Numbered from the stretch's first letter, positions 1 to 7,823 are shown. The stretch is 64,000 nt of DNA from Rhodobacteraceae bacterium WFHF2C18 (GCA_002166865.1 NHTQ01000005.1:186001-250000), one strand, 5' to 3'. Notes: generated by a model from the letters alone, not told the origin. Program-made: numbers and translations.

Positions 1-906
1 GTCCCGCGCCTCCTGCTCCGCCATGGCCTGCGTGTTGACCGAGATGCCCACCACCCGGCAGTCGGGATTGGCCACCCGGGCCAGCGGCAGAGCGGTGTCG
101 CGCAGCCGCTCCAGACCGGGCAGGGGGTAGCCCGGCAATCCGCGCATGTGCGCGCGGGTGGGTTCGTGGCACAGGATCAGCGCATCGGGCTGTCCGCCGT
201 GGATCAGCGCCAGGGTCACCCCCGAGTAGGAGACGTGGAAAAGGCTCCCCTGTCCCTCGATCAGGTCCCAGTGCTCCGCCGTGTTGTCCGGGGTCAGCCA
301 CTCGATGCTGCCGGCCATGAAATCGGCCACCACCGCGTCCAGCGGCACGCCGTCCCCGGTGATGAGGATCCCGGTCTGGCCGGTGGCGCGGAAGGTGGCC
401 GCCATGCCGCGCGCCTGCATCTCGCGCTCCATCGCCATGGCCGTGTACATCTTCCCCACCGAGCAGTCGGTGCCGACGGCCAGGCAGCGCTTGCCGCTGC
501 GCTTGACGCCGTTGGCGATCGGATAGGCCACCTCGGGCACGCGCACGTCGTGCAGCGCCCGGCCCGTCGCCTCGGCCACCGCCACCAGGTCCGGCTCGTC
601 GCGCAGCAGGTTGTGCAGTCCGCTGGCCAGGTCGAACCCCTCCTCCAGCGCCGCCACCAGCACCTTCTTCCACTCCTGCGAGATCACGCCGCCGCGGTTG
701 GCCACGCCGATCACCAGCGTCTTCGCGCCGGCCTCCCTGGCCTCGGCCAGCGTCATGTCCGCAAGGCCCAGGTCCGCCCCGCAGCCCGGCAGGCGGAACT
801 GCCCAAGCGCGTTCTCCGGCCGCCAGTCGCGGATGCCGATGGCCACCTTGGCGGCCAGCATGTCGGGCGCGTCGCCCAGGAAAAGCAGATAGGGGGTCTG
901 GATCAT
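1..906 (-). CDS. dgcN: DUF1611-family N-acetyltransferase DgcN, partial (C-terminus outside window)
   Basis: An uninterrupted reading frame begins with ATG at 906 and runs off the left edge, giving 302 residues. The N-terminus MIQTPYLLFLGD, the P-loop-like GTDCSVGKMYTA near residue 142, and RATGQTGILI with GDGVPLDAVVADF match the DUF1611 family, usually about 330-340 aa, so perhaps 30-40 residues are missing. Family members called DgcN N-acetylate D-glutamate in marine bacteria and work with the epimerase DgcA; that partner would lie outside the window, so the substrate is inferred. The gene is divergent from mcl1 across a region of about 640 bp. Confidence 0.82.
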   Translation of the reverse strand, partial: MIQTPYLLFLGDAPDMLAAKVAIGIRDWRPENALGQFRLPGCGADLGLADMTLAEAREAGAKTLVIGVANRGGVISQEWKKVLVAALEEGFDLASGLHNLLRDEPDLVAVAEATGRALHDVRVPEVAYPIANGVKRSGKRCLAVGTDCSVGKMYTAMAMEREMQARGMAATFRATGQTGILITGDGVPLDAVVADFMAGSIEWLTPDNTAEHWDLIEGQGSLFHVSYSGVTLALIHGGQPDALILCHEPTRAHMRGLPGYPLPGLERLRDTALPLARVANPDCRVVGISVNTQAMAEQEARD

Positions 907-926
907 GGTTCGGGTCCCTGGCGGAA

Positions 927-1373
927 TCACGGTTTGCGCCAGTCTGCGTCGGGGCGCATGCGAAATCCTGTTGAATTCACGGCGCCCGGGCAACCCCCTG
1001 CAAGAAATTCCCGTTTTACCCGGATTCTTGCGAATTTTCTTCGTCTGGCAGGCCAGATTCCCCGTGACCTTGCGCGGCCGCCATGGTCTCCGACCTCAGA
1101 TGGCCCGCCCCCGGCCGAAACCACATGGGCGCGGGTCAACTGGTCGTCGGCATGGGCCAGGCAGACCGTGTGAACCGGCACGCTGACCGCCGCCATCACC
1201 TCCAGCCGCAGGTTCAGCGCGTCGCGGCCGGGCAGGAACAGGCTGACGATGCAGACCAGCGCCCCCGCCAAGGCCATGCCCATGACCGCGATGCGCCGGT
1301 CGATCCGGTCCGCCGGATACGGCGCGGCGGCCACGGCGACCGGTGCCCGATTGGCCACGATCAGCCCTCGCAT
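927..1373 (-). CDS. Doubtful small hydrophobic protein
   Basis: A 148-codon frame with ATG at 1373 and a GAGG just upstream lies between dgcN and mcl1. Its first 85 residues look protein-like: a hydrophobic segment around MGMALAGALVCIVSLFLPG that could span the membrane, then a second moderately hydrophobic stretch. The last 60 residues are arginine-rich and overlap the zone where a dgcN promoter is expected, so the frame may be non-coding, or a decayed gene whose true end was lost. I do not recognise the family. It would be transcribed in the direction of dgcN. Confidence 0.28.
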   Translation of the reverse strand: MRGLIVANRAPVAVAAAPYPADRIDRRIAVMGMALAGALVCIVSLFLPGRDALNLRLEVMAAVSVPVHTVCLAHADDQLTRAHVVSAGGGPSEVGDHGGRARSRGIWPARRRKFARIRVKREFLAGGCPGAVNSTGFRMRPDADWRKP

Positions 1374-1545
1374 CGCCCTCGTTCGGAGCACACGCCCGGC
1401 CCCGCAGGTCCATCCGCGACGGGATTTTTGCGTTCTCGCGCCCCGGCGATCGATGCCGCGTCCGCGAATGCGCTTGCGAAACAGGGGGTAATTCAATAGC
1501 CATCGGGCCAAGAAATCCGCAAAATCCTTGCCGAGGTCCCGACAT

Positions 1546-2505
1546 ATGAGCTTTCGCATCCAGCCGCCCGCCCCCGCCCGCCCCAACCGCTGCCAACTCT
1601 TCGGCCCCGGCTCCAACGCCAAGCTGTTCGAGAAGATGGCCGGCTCCGACGCGGACGTGATCAACATCGACCTGGAGGACTCGGTCTCGCCCGACGACAA
1701 GGAGGCGGCCCGCGCCAATACCATCCAGGCCATCAACGATGTTGACTGGGGCGCCAAGACCCTCTCGGTGCGCATCAACGGGCTGGATACGCCCTACTGG
1801 TACCGCGACGTGGTCGACCTGCTGGAGCAGACCGGCGAGCGGCTGGACCAGATCATGATCCCCAAGGTGGGCAACGCCGCCGACATCTACGCCGTCGATG
1901 CGCTGGTCACCGCCGTCGAGGCCGCCAAGGGCCGCTCCAAGAAGATCGCCTTCGAGGTCATCATCGAAAGCGCCGCCGGCATCGCCCACGTCGAGGAAAT
2001 CGCCGCCGCCTCGCCCCGGCTGGAGGCCATGAGCCTCGGCGCCGCCGATTACGCCGCTTCCATGGGCATGGCGACCACCGGCATCGGCGGCACGCAGGAA
2101 AACTACTACATGCTGCGCGAGGGCGAGAAGTACTGGGCCGATCCCTGGCACTGGGCCCAGGCGGCCATCGTCGCGGCCTGCCGCACCCACGGGCTGCTGC
2201 CCGTGGACGGCCCCTTCGGCGATTTCAGCGACGACGACGGTTTCCGCGCGCAGGCGCGCCGCTCGGCCACGCTCGGGATGGTCGGAAAGTGGGCCATCCA
2301 CCCCAAGCAGGTCGCCCTGGCCAACGAGGTCTTCACCCCCTCCCAAGAGGCGGTGGCCGAGGCCCGCGAGATCCTCAAGGCCATGGAAGAGGCCAAGGCC
2401 CGCGGCGAGGGCGCGACCACCTACAAGGGCAAGCTGATCGACATCGCCTCGATCAAGCAGGCCGAGGGCATCGTGCGCATGGCCGAGATGATCGAGGCAC
2501 GCTGA
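1546..2505 (+). CDS. mcl1: L-malyl-CoA / beta-methylmalyl-CoA lyase
   Basis: The 319-residue product is a CitE-like TIM-barrel lyase that cleaves L-malyl-CoA to glyoxylate and acetyl-CoA and beta-methylmalyl-CoA to glyoxylate and propionyl-CoA, a late step of the ethylmalonyl-CoA pathway for acetate assimilation. The start MSFRIQPPAPARPNRCQLF, NIDLEDSVSPDD, SVRINGLDTPYWYRDV, EVIIESAAGIAHVEEI and GMVGKWAIHPKQVALA closely match Rhodobacter Mcl1. The ATG at 1546 was preferred to one 18 bases upstream because the family starts here and a GAGG sits at 1533-1536. The gene is followed by pncB after 74 bp; no other ethylmalonyl-CoA gene is adjacent. Confidence 0.95.
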   Translation: MSFRIQPPAPARPNRCQLFGPGSNAKLFEKMAGSDADVINIDLEDSVSPDDKEAARANTIQAINDVDWGAKTLSVRINGLDTPYWYRDVVDLLEQTGERLDQIMIPKVGNAADIYAVDALVTAVEAAKGRSKKIAFEVIIESAAGIAHVEEIAAASPRLEAMSLGAADYAASMGMATTGIGGTQENYYMLREGEKYWADPWHWAQAAIVAACRTHGLLPVDGPFGDFSDDDGFRAQARRSATLGMVGKWAIHPKQVALANEVFTPSQEAVAEAREILKAMEEAKARGEGATTYKGKLIDIASIKQAEGIVRMAEMIEAR

Positions 2506-2579
2506 CCCGGCGCCGCGCCGGCTTGCCACGTCGCCCGCGCTTTGCTTAAACCGGGCGAAGTGCAAGCCGGAGCCGCCCC

Positions 2580-3872
2580 ATGGTCGACATCGCCACCCGC
2601 GTCTGGAATCACAAGTGGAAGATCGACCCGATCGTCCGCTCGCTGATCGACACGGATTTCTACAAGCTGCTGATGTGCCAGTCGGTGCTGCGCAATCACC
2701 CCGACACGCAGGTCACCTTCAGCCTCATCAACCGGACCGACTCGATCCGCCTGGCCGAATTGGTGGACGAGGGCGAGCTGCGCGAGCAGCTCGATCACAT
2801 CCGCTCGCTTTCGCTGACCCGCGGCGAATCCACCTGGATGCGCGGCAACACCTTCTACGGCAAGCGGCAGATGTTCACGCCCGAGTTCATGGACTGGTTC
2901 GAGAACCTCTCGCTGCCGCCCTACCACCTGGAAAAGCGCGCCGGCCAGTACGAGCTCACCTTCGAGGGCTCCTGGCCCGAGGTCATGCTCTGGGAGATCC
3001 CCGCGCTGGCCGTGCTGATGGAACTGCGCTCCCGCGCCGTGCTGCACGACATGAAGCGCTTCGAGCTGCAGATCCTCTATGCCCGCGCCATGACCAAGCT
3101 CTGGGGCAAGGTCGAGCATCTGCGCACCGTCCCGGGCCTGCGCATCGCGGATTTCGGCACCCGCCGGCGCCACTCCTTCCTCTGGCAGGACTGGTGCGTG
3201 CGGGCCATGACCGAGGGCCTGGGCCCCGCCTTCGTGGGCACCTCCAACTGCCTCATCGCCAAGAACCGCGACCTCGAGGCGATCGGCACCAACGCCCATG
3301 AGCTGCCCATGGTCTACGCCGCCCTGGCCAACAGCGACGACGAACTGCGCGAGGCGCCCTACCGGGTGCTGGCCGACTGGCACGAGGAGCACTCGGGGAA
3401 CCTGCGCATCATCCTGCCCGACACCTTCGGATCGGAGAACTTCCTGCGCAACGCGCCCGACTGGCTGGCGGGCTGGACGGGCATCCGCATCGATTCCGGC
3501 GACCCGGTACAGGGGGCCGAGACCGCGATCGACTGGTGGAAATCCCGCGGCGAGGACCCGCGCGAGAAGATGGTGATCTTCTCCGACGGGCTGGACGAGC
3601 AGAAGATCACCGATCTGCACGCCCGCTTTGCCGGCCGCTGCCGCCCCTCCTTCGGCTGGGGGACGCTGCTGACCAACGACTTCCGCGGGCTGACGGACGA
3701 TGACCGCCTCGCCCCCTTCTCCCTCGTCTGCAAGGCCGTCTCGGCCGAGGGCCGGCCCACGGTGAAGCTCTCGGACAACCCCAACAAGGCCATGGGCCCG
3801 GCCGACGAGGTGGCGCGCTACAAGCGGGTCTTCGGCGTGGGCGCACAGGAGGCGATGGCGGTGGAGGTTTGA
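2580..3872 (+). CDS. pncB: Nicotinate phosphoribosyltransferase
   Basis: The 430-residue product converts nicotinate and PRPP to nicotinate mononucleotide with ATP hydrolysis, the salvage entry into NAD synthesis. Features of the family are the N-terminal SLIDTDFYKLLMCQ, DFGTRRRHSFLWQDW with the histidine phosphorylated in the bacterial enzymes, FVGTSNCLIAKN, IRIDSGDPV for ribose-phosphate binding and SFGWGTLLTND near the end. Length is normal for proteobacteria. The ATG at 2580 has GGAG about nine bases upstream. It lies downstream of mcl1 on the same strand and may share its transcript, though the functions are unrelated. Confidence 0.95.
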   Translation: MVDIATRVWNHKWKIDPIVRSLIDTDFYKLLMCQSVLRNHPDTQVTFSLINRTDSIRLAELVDEGELREQLDHIRSLSLTRGESTWMRGNTFYGKRQMFTPEFMDWFENLSLPPYHLEKRAGQYELTFEGSWPEVMLWEIPALAVLMELRSRAVLHDMKRFELQILYARAMTKLWGKVEHLRTVPGLRIADFGTRRRHSFLWQDWCVRAMTEGLGPAFVGTSNCLIAKNRDLEAIGTNAHELPMVYAALANSDDELREAPYRVLADWHEEHSGNLRIILPDTFGSENFLRNAPDWLAGWTGIRIDSGDPVQGAETAIDWWKSRGEDPREKMVIFSDGLDEQKITDLHARFAGRCRPSFGWGTLLTNDFRGLTDDDRLAPFSLVCKAVSAEGRPTVKLSDNPNKAMGPADEVARYKRVFGVGAQEAMAVEV

Positions 3873-4158
3873 CCGTCCCCAAAAGATGTGCGCGGCTTCG
3901 ACTTCTGCGATGTCAAGCGCGTTCGGTTGCGGGCTGGGCCTGGCGGATGGGCACCGTCGGCCAAATCGCCGCTTAAGGTTTTTCGGTGTCGTTGTTCACC
4001 GACGCTGCCAGCAAGTGCAGGCTGGGATGTGCTGCCCGCCGCCTTGAGCCCCGTCGCTCGATCTGCCCCGGTTTCACCGCCCGGCTCATTCCGCCTAGAA
4101 CCGCAGCACGGCCCGGTTGTGGCGCTCGTGGATTACGCGCTGTATCAAGATACAGCTA
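3873..4158. other. Convergent intergenic region with perfect inverted repeat
   Basis: No convincing gene was found in these 286 bases between the ends of pncB and the DUF1989 gene. The frames present are arginine- and proline-rich and lack family resemblance. The only clear element is the inverted repeat at 4139-4156, two 8-base arms around AA (GCTGTATC-AA-GATACAGC). It stands directly behind the DUF1989 stop but has no following T-run, so a standard terminator is not evident. Confidence 0.5.
4139..4156. repeat. Perfect 18-bp inverted repeat, operator- or hairpin-like
   Basis: The arms GCTGTATC and GATACAGC are perfectly complementary around a central AA. TGTATC-NN-GATACA resembles operators of dimeric GntR-type repressors, but the site lies between two convergent gene ends rather than in front of a gene. 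It could also be a 3' mRNA hairpin of the DUF1989 gene. Confidence 0.5.
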
Positions 4159-4767
4159 TCACCCCACCACCTCGTAATGCACCTCCCGCGGCGTGCAGTC
4201 CGCGCCGTTCACGGGCAGCATGTCCTGCGGGCAGGTGGACATGACCACGATGCAATCCAGCGTGGCGCGCAGGGTGACGTGGTCGCCGGGGCGGCTTTCG
4301 GGGGCGGCCCAGCCCGTTGCGCCATTGGCGTCGAGAGGGATGTTCATCCACAGGTTCAGCGGCGCCGGCGTATGGAAGGCCCGTGCCCCGATGGCGCGCA
4401 GGGCGGCGTGCAGGTTGTCGGTGCAGTTGTCGTGGTACCCGGTGCAGCCCAGCCCGGCGTAGCGGTGCACGTCGCAGGCGGCGATCAGCGTGTCATGGGT
4501 GCCGGGCGCCGTGTCCTCCTCCAGCGTCAGGATCGGGCGGCGGCGGTTGGTAAGCAGCCCGTCGCCCCGCCGCGGGTAAATCCGCCCCAGCCCCGCGCGC
4601 AGGTGTTCCATCGACATCGCCTCGGCCATGTCGTCGGCGTTGAAGGCCCAGGTGTCCACCACTTGGGCGCCGTGGGTGTTGACGATGCGCAGACCCTCGC
4701 CCGCGCGCAGCCGTACCGCTCGACCGCGCCGGGGCGGTACCCGCTCCATGTTGTCCGATCGGCTCAT
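4159..4767 (-). CDS. DUF1989 / urea carboxylase-associated family protein
   Basis: The 202-residue protein belongs to the DUF1989 family, whose members often accompany urea carboxylase or amine-utilisation genes and bind a metal. Motifs seen are GAQVVDTWAFNADD near residue 33, the pair MSMEHLRAGL, CDVHRYAGLGCTGYHDNC with clustered cysteines and histidines around residues 97-114, LNLWMNIPL, and DCIVVMSTCPQDMLPVNG near the C-terminus. No urea carboxylase or permease gene is near here; its neighbour is arfB, 15 bp upstream on the same strand, suggesting co-transcription without shared chemistry. The biochemical role is unknown. Confidence 0.85.
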   Translation of the reverse strand: MSRSDNMERVPPRRGRAVRLRAGEGLRIVNTHGAQVVDTWAFNADDMAEAMSMEHLRAGLGRIYPRRGDGLLTNRRRPILTLEEDTAPGTHDTLIAACDVHRYAGLGCTGYHDNCTDNLHAALRAIGARAFHTPAPLNLWMNIPLDANGATGWAAPESRPGDHVTLRATLDCIVVMSTCPQDMLPVNGADCTPREVHYEVVG

Positions 4768-4782
4768 CTTCCGGTCCTTTCC

Positions 4783-5205
4783 TCAATCCTCCGGATCCAC
4801 CCGGCCGCGCAGCGCCTTGACGGCGCCGCGGGCCTTCTTTCCCTCCAGGCGCTTGCGTTTCTGGCTGCGCGATACCTTGGTCGGCACCCGCCGCTTCGGC
4901 TTCTCGGTGGCCTTTCGCACCAGCGCCGCCAGCCGCTCGCGCGCGATCTCGCGGTTGCGGGCCTGGCTGCGTTCCTCCGACACCTGGATGACCACCGCGC
5001 CCTCCTTGGTCCAGCGGCGGCCGGCGATGCGTTTCAGCCGGCGCTTCACCGGCTCGGGCAGGTTGGGTGAGCGTGCGGCCTCGAACCGCAGCTCCACCGC
5101 CGTGGCCACCTTGTTGACGTTCTGGCCCCCGGGGCCGCCGGCGCGGGTGAACTGCTCGGTCAGTTCCCAGTCCTCGATGGCGATGGTGTCGGTGATATGC
5201 AGCAT
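4783..5205 (-). CDS. arfB: Alternative ribosome-rescue peptidyl-tRNA hydrolase ArfB
   Basis: This 140-residue protein is the codon-independent release factor that frees ribosomes stalled on mRNAs lacking a stop codon. The catalytic GGQ lies in TRAGGPGGQNVNKVAT at about residues 20-35, and the C-terminal tail is strongly basic (KPKRRVPTKVSRSQKRKRLE), as needed to enter the empty mRNA channel. The ATG at 5205 fits family N-termini; a start 60 bases upstream would add an atypical extension and run into the hairpin at 5227-5264. The upstream region 5206-5491 holds a probable leader peptide and terminator hairpins, so expression may be attenuated. Confidence 0.95.
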   Translation of the reverse strand: MLHITDTIAIEDWELTEQFTRAGGPGGQNVNKVATAVELRFEAARSPNLPEPVKRRLKRIAGRRWTKEGAVVIQVSEERSQARNREIARERLAALVRKATEKPKRRVPTKVSRSQKRKRLEGKKARGAVKALRGRVDPED

Positions 5206-5226
5206 GGCCGGTCGATCGGGCGCGAT

Positions 5227-5264
5227 CCGTACGAAAAACCCGTACGGTTCGTACGAACCGTACA
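5227..5264 (-). terminator. CCGTACGG-type hairpin, copy A (tandem terminator)
   Basis: Read on the minus strand this is an 8-base arm (TTGTACGG), a 10-base loop and the arm CCGTACGG, followed by GGG, five T residues at 5238-5234 and another CGTACGG. Bases 5242-5263 form a perfect 22-bp palindrome. It sits behind the hairpin at 5273-5299 and in front of arfB. Copies of the same geometry occur at 23377-23406 and 47492-47530, each directly downstream of a gene. Confidence 0.6.
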
Positions 5265-5272
5265 ACTCGAAA

Positions 5273-5299
5273 GGGCCGCCCCGGGTTTCGGAGCGGCCC
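5273..5299 (-). terminator. Rho-independent terminator / attenuator before arfB
   Basis: On the minus strand the arms GGGCCGCTCCG and CGGGGCGGCCC pair over 11 bases with one U-G wobble around a five-base loop, followed by TTTCG. The wobble would be a C-A mismatch on the plus strand, so the element belongs to leftward transcription. It terminates the leader that begins near 5480 and lies 68 bp before the arfB start. Confidence 0.65.
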
Positions 5300-5491
5300 C
5301 CTAGAAGTTAACGGAGGTGGGCCGGTTAGGGCACACCAATCCGGTTGGGCCAGTCGCCCAAGGGCTGCCTCAGGCGCGCGCCTCCCGGACTGTTCCGACA
5401 CCTCGCTCCAATACCTCTATAGACACTGGACCACCTCCTTTCGATTTGTTGAACTCACGCAACAGCCTGCCACAGATCCGGGATTTGTCAA
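5300..5491 (-). promoter_or_regulatory. Structured arfB leader with promoter-like TTGACA
   Basis: Leftward order: TTGACA at 5491-5486 (the -10 is poor); a very strong Shine-Dalgarno AAAGGAGGTGG at 5441-5431; an 18-codon open frame 5426-5370; hairpin TTGGGC-GACTG-GCCCAA at 5361-5345; a competing hairpin CCAA-CCGGA-TTGG at 5348-5336 that reuses the CCAA of the first; and CCACCTCC at 5320-5313, complementary to eight bases of the Shine-Dalgarno. A terminator follows. Mutually exclusive hairpins plus a short translated frame are the hallmarks of attenuation. An independent small RNA is the alternative. Confidence 0.5.
5370..5426 (-). CDS. Putative 18-residue leader peptide upstream of arfB
   Basis: A GTG at 5426 lies seven bases behind the near-perfect Shine-Dalgarno at 5431-5441 and opens a frame of 18 codons (VSIEVLERGVGTVREARA, the GTG read as Met) ending in TGA at 5370-5372. 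The last codons include three arginines and two alanines among the final five. No run of one amino acid points to classical amino-acid attenuation. The frame ends nine bases before the first leader hairpin, so ribosome position could decide which downstream hairpin forms. Coding is inferred from the ribosome-binding site only. Confidence 0.42.
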   Translation of the reverse strand: MSIEVLERGVGTVREARA

Positions 5492-5535
5492 AAACAAAAT
5501 GATGGGGCGGGTCGGGTGTGTTCCGCAGGATATGG

Positions 5536-6459
5536 TTACTCCGCCTGCAGAACGGCCAGGCATTGGCGCGGCAGGTCGTGCATCGTCAGCTCCTTGCGGG
5601 GCTTGGGATCGGGCGCGTCGGGATCGGGCGGCGGCGGGTCGAGGATGTTGTCCACCCAGGCCTGTGCATCGGCGCAGCCGTCCCCCGGAGGGGGCGGCGC
5701 CTGGTTCTTGCAGTGCGCCGCGTCGGCGGGACATCTTAAGCGAACGTGAAAGTGGTAATGGTGCCCCCACCAGGGCCGGATCTTGCGCAGCCAGGCCCGG
5801 TCGGGGCCGGATTCGTCCTTGCACATCCGGACCTTGGCCCCCGGAAAGACGAAGATGCGCGCGGTGCGCGGGTCCTTTGCCGCGGCCTTGATGATCTCGT
5901 GGTGGGCCCGGGTCCAGTTATCGTTGGTAAACGCCCCCCGGGCCCGGCGCATGGAAGTGCTTGAAATGTTTTCCCTTTCGGCTTCGGACAGGTTAAGCCG
6001 CGTCGCCGGCCGCATCCAGACGTCGATGTCCAGCCCCGTCTGGTGACTGCGGTGCCCCGACAGCATCGGCCCCCCGCGCGGTTGGCTAATGTCCCCGACA
6101 TACACCCCCTTCCAGCCCGGCTGGGTGGCGGCGAATCGGGAAATTTTTTCAATGAAATCAATCGCGTCCGGATGTCCCCAGTTACGGTTTCGGGACGGGC
6201 GCATGGCCTGCCACGTCGGTCCCGTCTCGGGCAGTCGCTGGCCGCCGGCCATGCAACCCTTGGCGTAACTGCCAAAGGGGCGCGGTGCCTGAGGCGAGCC
6301 CCCCGGCTTGGCCCCGAACAGCGTCTTGGCATGCACCCCGGCCATATGCGCCGGAATATTCTGTGTCGAAACAACCCCTTGCGGGTCGTTTGGGGGCGCG
6401 CTCGCCCCGCAGGCCGCCAGTGTCAGCCCGAGCGCGATCAATCCCAGGTAACGCCCCAT
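5536..6459 (-). CDS. mepA: Penicillin-insensitive murein DD-endopeptidase MepA, lipoprotein-like
   Basis: The 307-residue product is a LAS-type zinc peptidase that cuts D-alanyl-meso-diaminopimelate cross-links in periplasmic peptidoglycan. The ATG at 6459 gives a short signal sequence with a lipobox-like LTLAACG near residue 18, so it is probably lipid-anchored. The zinc site is visible as SGHRSHQTGLDIDVW (HxxxxxxD) and WWGHHYHFHVRL (HxH). The proline-rich end and TMHDLPRQCLAVLQAE form an extra tail. Its start overlaps the end of the upstream transporter gene by 22 bp, indicating translational coupling. Upstream in-frame codons extend within the transporter gene and are not used. Confidence 0.92.
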   Translation of the reverse strand: MGRYLGLIALGLTLAACGASAPPNDPQGVVSTQNIPAHMAGVHAKTLFGAKPGGSPQAPRPFGSYAKGCMAGGQRLPETGPTWQAMRPSRNRNWGHPDAIDFIEKISRFAATQPGWKGVYVGDISQPRGGPMLSGHRSHQTGLDIDVWMRPATRLNLSEAERENISSTSMRRARGAFTNDNWTRAHHEIIKAAAKDPRTARIFVFPGAKVRMCKDESGPDRAWLRKIRPWWGHHYHFHVRLRCPADAAHCKNQAPPPPGDGCADAQAWVDNILDPPPPDPDAPDPKPRKELTMHDLPRQCLAVLQAE

Positions 6460-7823
6460 CTGTCCATTTCTCCGTCCGCCCTGACCCAACGTAACAGGAA
6501 CAGACCCAGCAGGAAAAGCGCGATGAGGGGCGAGACGCCGATGCGCGCGCTGCCGCTCACGGTCGTGACGGCACCGATCAGGGCGGGCGCGACAAAGGCC
6601 GTCGCGCGCCCCGATAGGCCGTAGAGACCGAAATTCTCCGTCGGTGCCCTGGGATCGGTATGGCGCACCATCATCGAGCGGCTGGCCGCCTGAAGCACCC
6701 CGCCCAGGCCGCCGATCAGCACGCCACACCCGAAGAAGATGGCGTCGGGCAGGATCGACCCCTCGCGCAGGGGGATGCCGAAGATCTGTTCGCGGTTCAT
6801 GCCCACCACGACCACGCAGACAAGCAAGAGCCCCCAGTTGGCGGAGATGATCACCGGCTTGGGGCCCAAGGCGCGATCGGCCTTCCCGCCGGCCCAACTG
6901 AAAAAGGCGGCAGAGATCGCCCCCACGATCCCGAAGACGCCGATCAACACGATGTCCCAGTTCAGCACCAGCCGCGCATAGGTTCCGCCGAAGCCGTAAA
7001 GGCCGTTCAGCGCATCCCGGTAGAACATCGAGGAGCCCAGGTAGGCCGTCAGGCTGATCCGGTCACGCAGGCCCAGGAGGGATTTCTTGACCAGCTTCAG
7101 CGCATCGCCCACGCCACGCCCCTGCCGCGGCGGACCGGGGTCGCGCACCCAAAGAAAGTAGGGGATCATGAAAACGGCGAACCACAAGGCGGTGAAGGGG
7201 CCGACGAAGCGGGTTCCCTGCTTCTCTGCGGGATCCAGCCCGAAGACCGGGTCGAGGCCGGCCAGCGTCTTGCCCGAGGGCTGCTCCATGAAAAAGACAA
7301 GCATGATGATCAGCGAGATCACCCCGCCGGCATAGCCGAAGGCAAAGCCCGTCCCCGAGATATTGCCGGTTTCCTGCGCGGAGCCGAGGGAGGGCAGCTG
7401 GGAATTGATGAAGATCAGCGCGTACTCGGCCCCTATGAAGCCGATGCCGAAAAAGGTCAGCGCCCACCACATGTTGGAACCGTCCGGGTCGGTCCACCAC
7501 AGGGCGCCGGCGCCGACAACGTACATGAGCGAGAACGCCACGATCCATGGCATCCGCCGCCCGGCCGTATCGGCCAGCGCCCCGACGAGAGGAGCCCCCA
7601 GCCCGATGATGAGGCCGGTGATCGTCAAGCAGAGCGACCACATGCTTTGTGCCCGAGCGTCGGCGGCGGGTTCCGGCAGGCCGGAGGCCATGAAGTAGTC
7701 GGCGGCGACGCCGGCAAAGAACGGCCCGAAAACGAAGGTGACCAGCAGGGTGTGGTAGGGCTGGCTTGCCCAGTCGAAGAAATACCATCCCCATATGCGC
7801 TTGCGCCGCGATATTCCGGCCAT
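6438..7823 (-). CDS. MFS transporter, UMF1 (Atg22-like) family
   Basis: This 461-residue inner-membrane protein has about twelve hydrophobic segments. The N-terminal WGWYFFDWASQPYHTLLVTF is typical of the UMF1 group of the major facilitator superfamily, related to the yeast vacuolar amino-acid effluxer Atg22. Further markers are LGAPLVGALADTAGRRMPW after the second helix and FFGCGVLIGGLGGVLQAASR. The substrate in bacteria is not established. The gene ends inside the mepA start region; no regulatory site was recognised ahead of it. Confidence 0.85.
   Translation of the reverse strand: MAGISRRKRIWGWYFFDWASQPYHTLLVTFVFGPFFAGVAADYFMASGLPEPAADARAQSMWSLCLTITGLIIGLGAPLVGALADTAGRRMPWIVAFSLMYVVGAGALWWTDPDGSNMWWALTFFGIGFIGAEYALIFINSQLPSLGSAQETGNISGTGFAFGYAGGVISLIIMLVFFMEQPSGKTLAGLDPVFGLDPAEKQGTRFVGPFTALWFAVFMIPYFLWVRDPGPPRQGRGVGDALKLVKKSLLGLRDRISLTAYLGSSMFYRDALNGLYGFGGTYARLVLNWDIVLIGVFGIVGAISAAFFSWAGGKADRALGPKPVIISANWGLLLVCVVVVGMNREQIFGIPLREGSILPDAIFFGCGVLIGGLGGVLQAASRSMMVRHTDPRAPTENFGLYGLSGRATAFVAPALIGAVTTVSGSARIGVSPLIALFLLGLFLLRWVRADGEMDRWGVTWD

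Noticed and set aside
148..1173. Long rightward open frame rich in His, Arg and Gly opposite dgcN
   Set aside because: It is the antisense frame of a clear DUF1611/DgcN gene; its composition is that of a high-GC shadow.
5227..5264. Operator of arfB
   Set aside because: The same element occurs between convergent genes at 47.5 kb and behind the phosphoesterase, with a T-run, so a 3'-end role fits all three places better than repression.
5273..5491. SRP RNA or 6S RNA gene
   Set aside because: The GGAA-tetraloop context of SRP RNA and the long central-bubble hairpin of 6S RNA are absent; a strong Shine-Dalgarno with a following frame fits a leader better.
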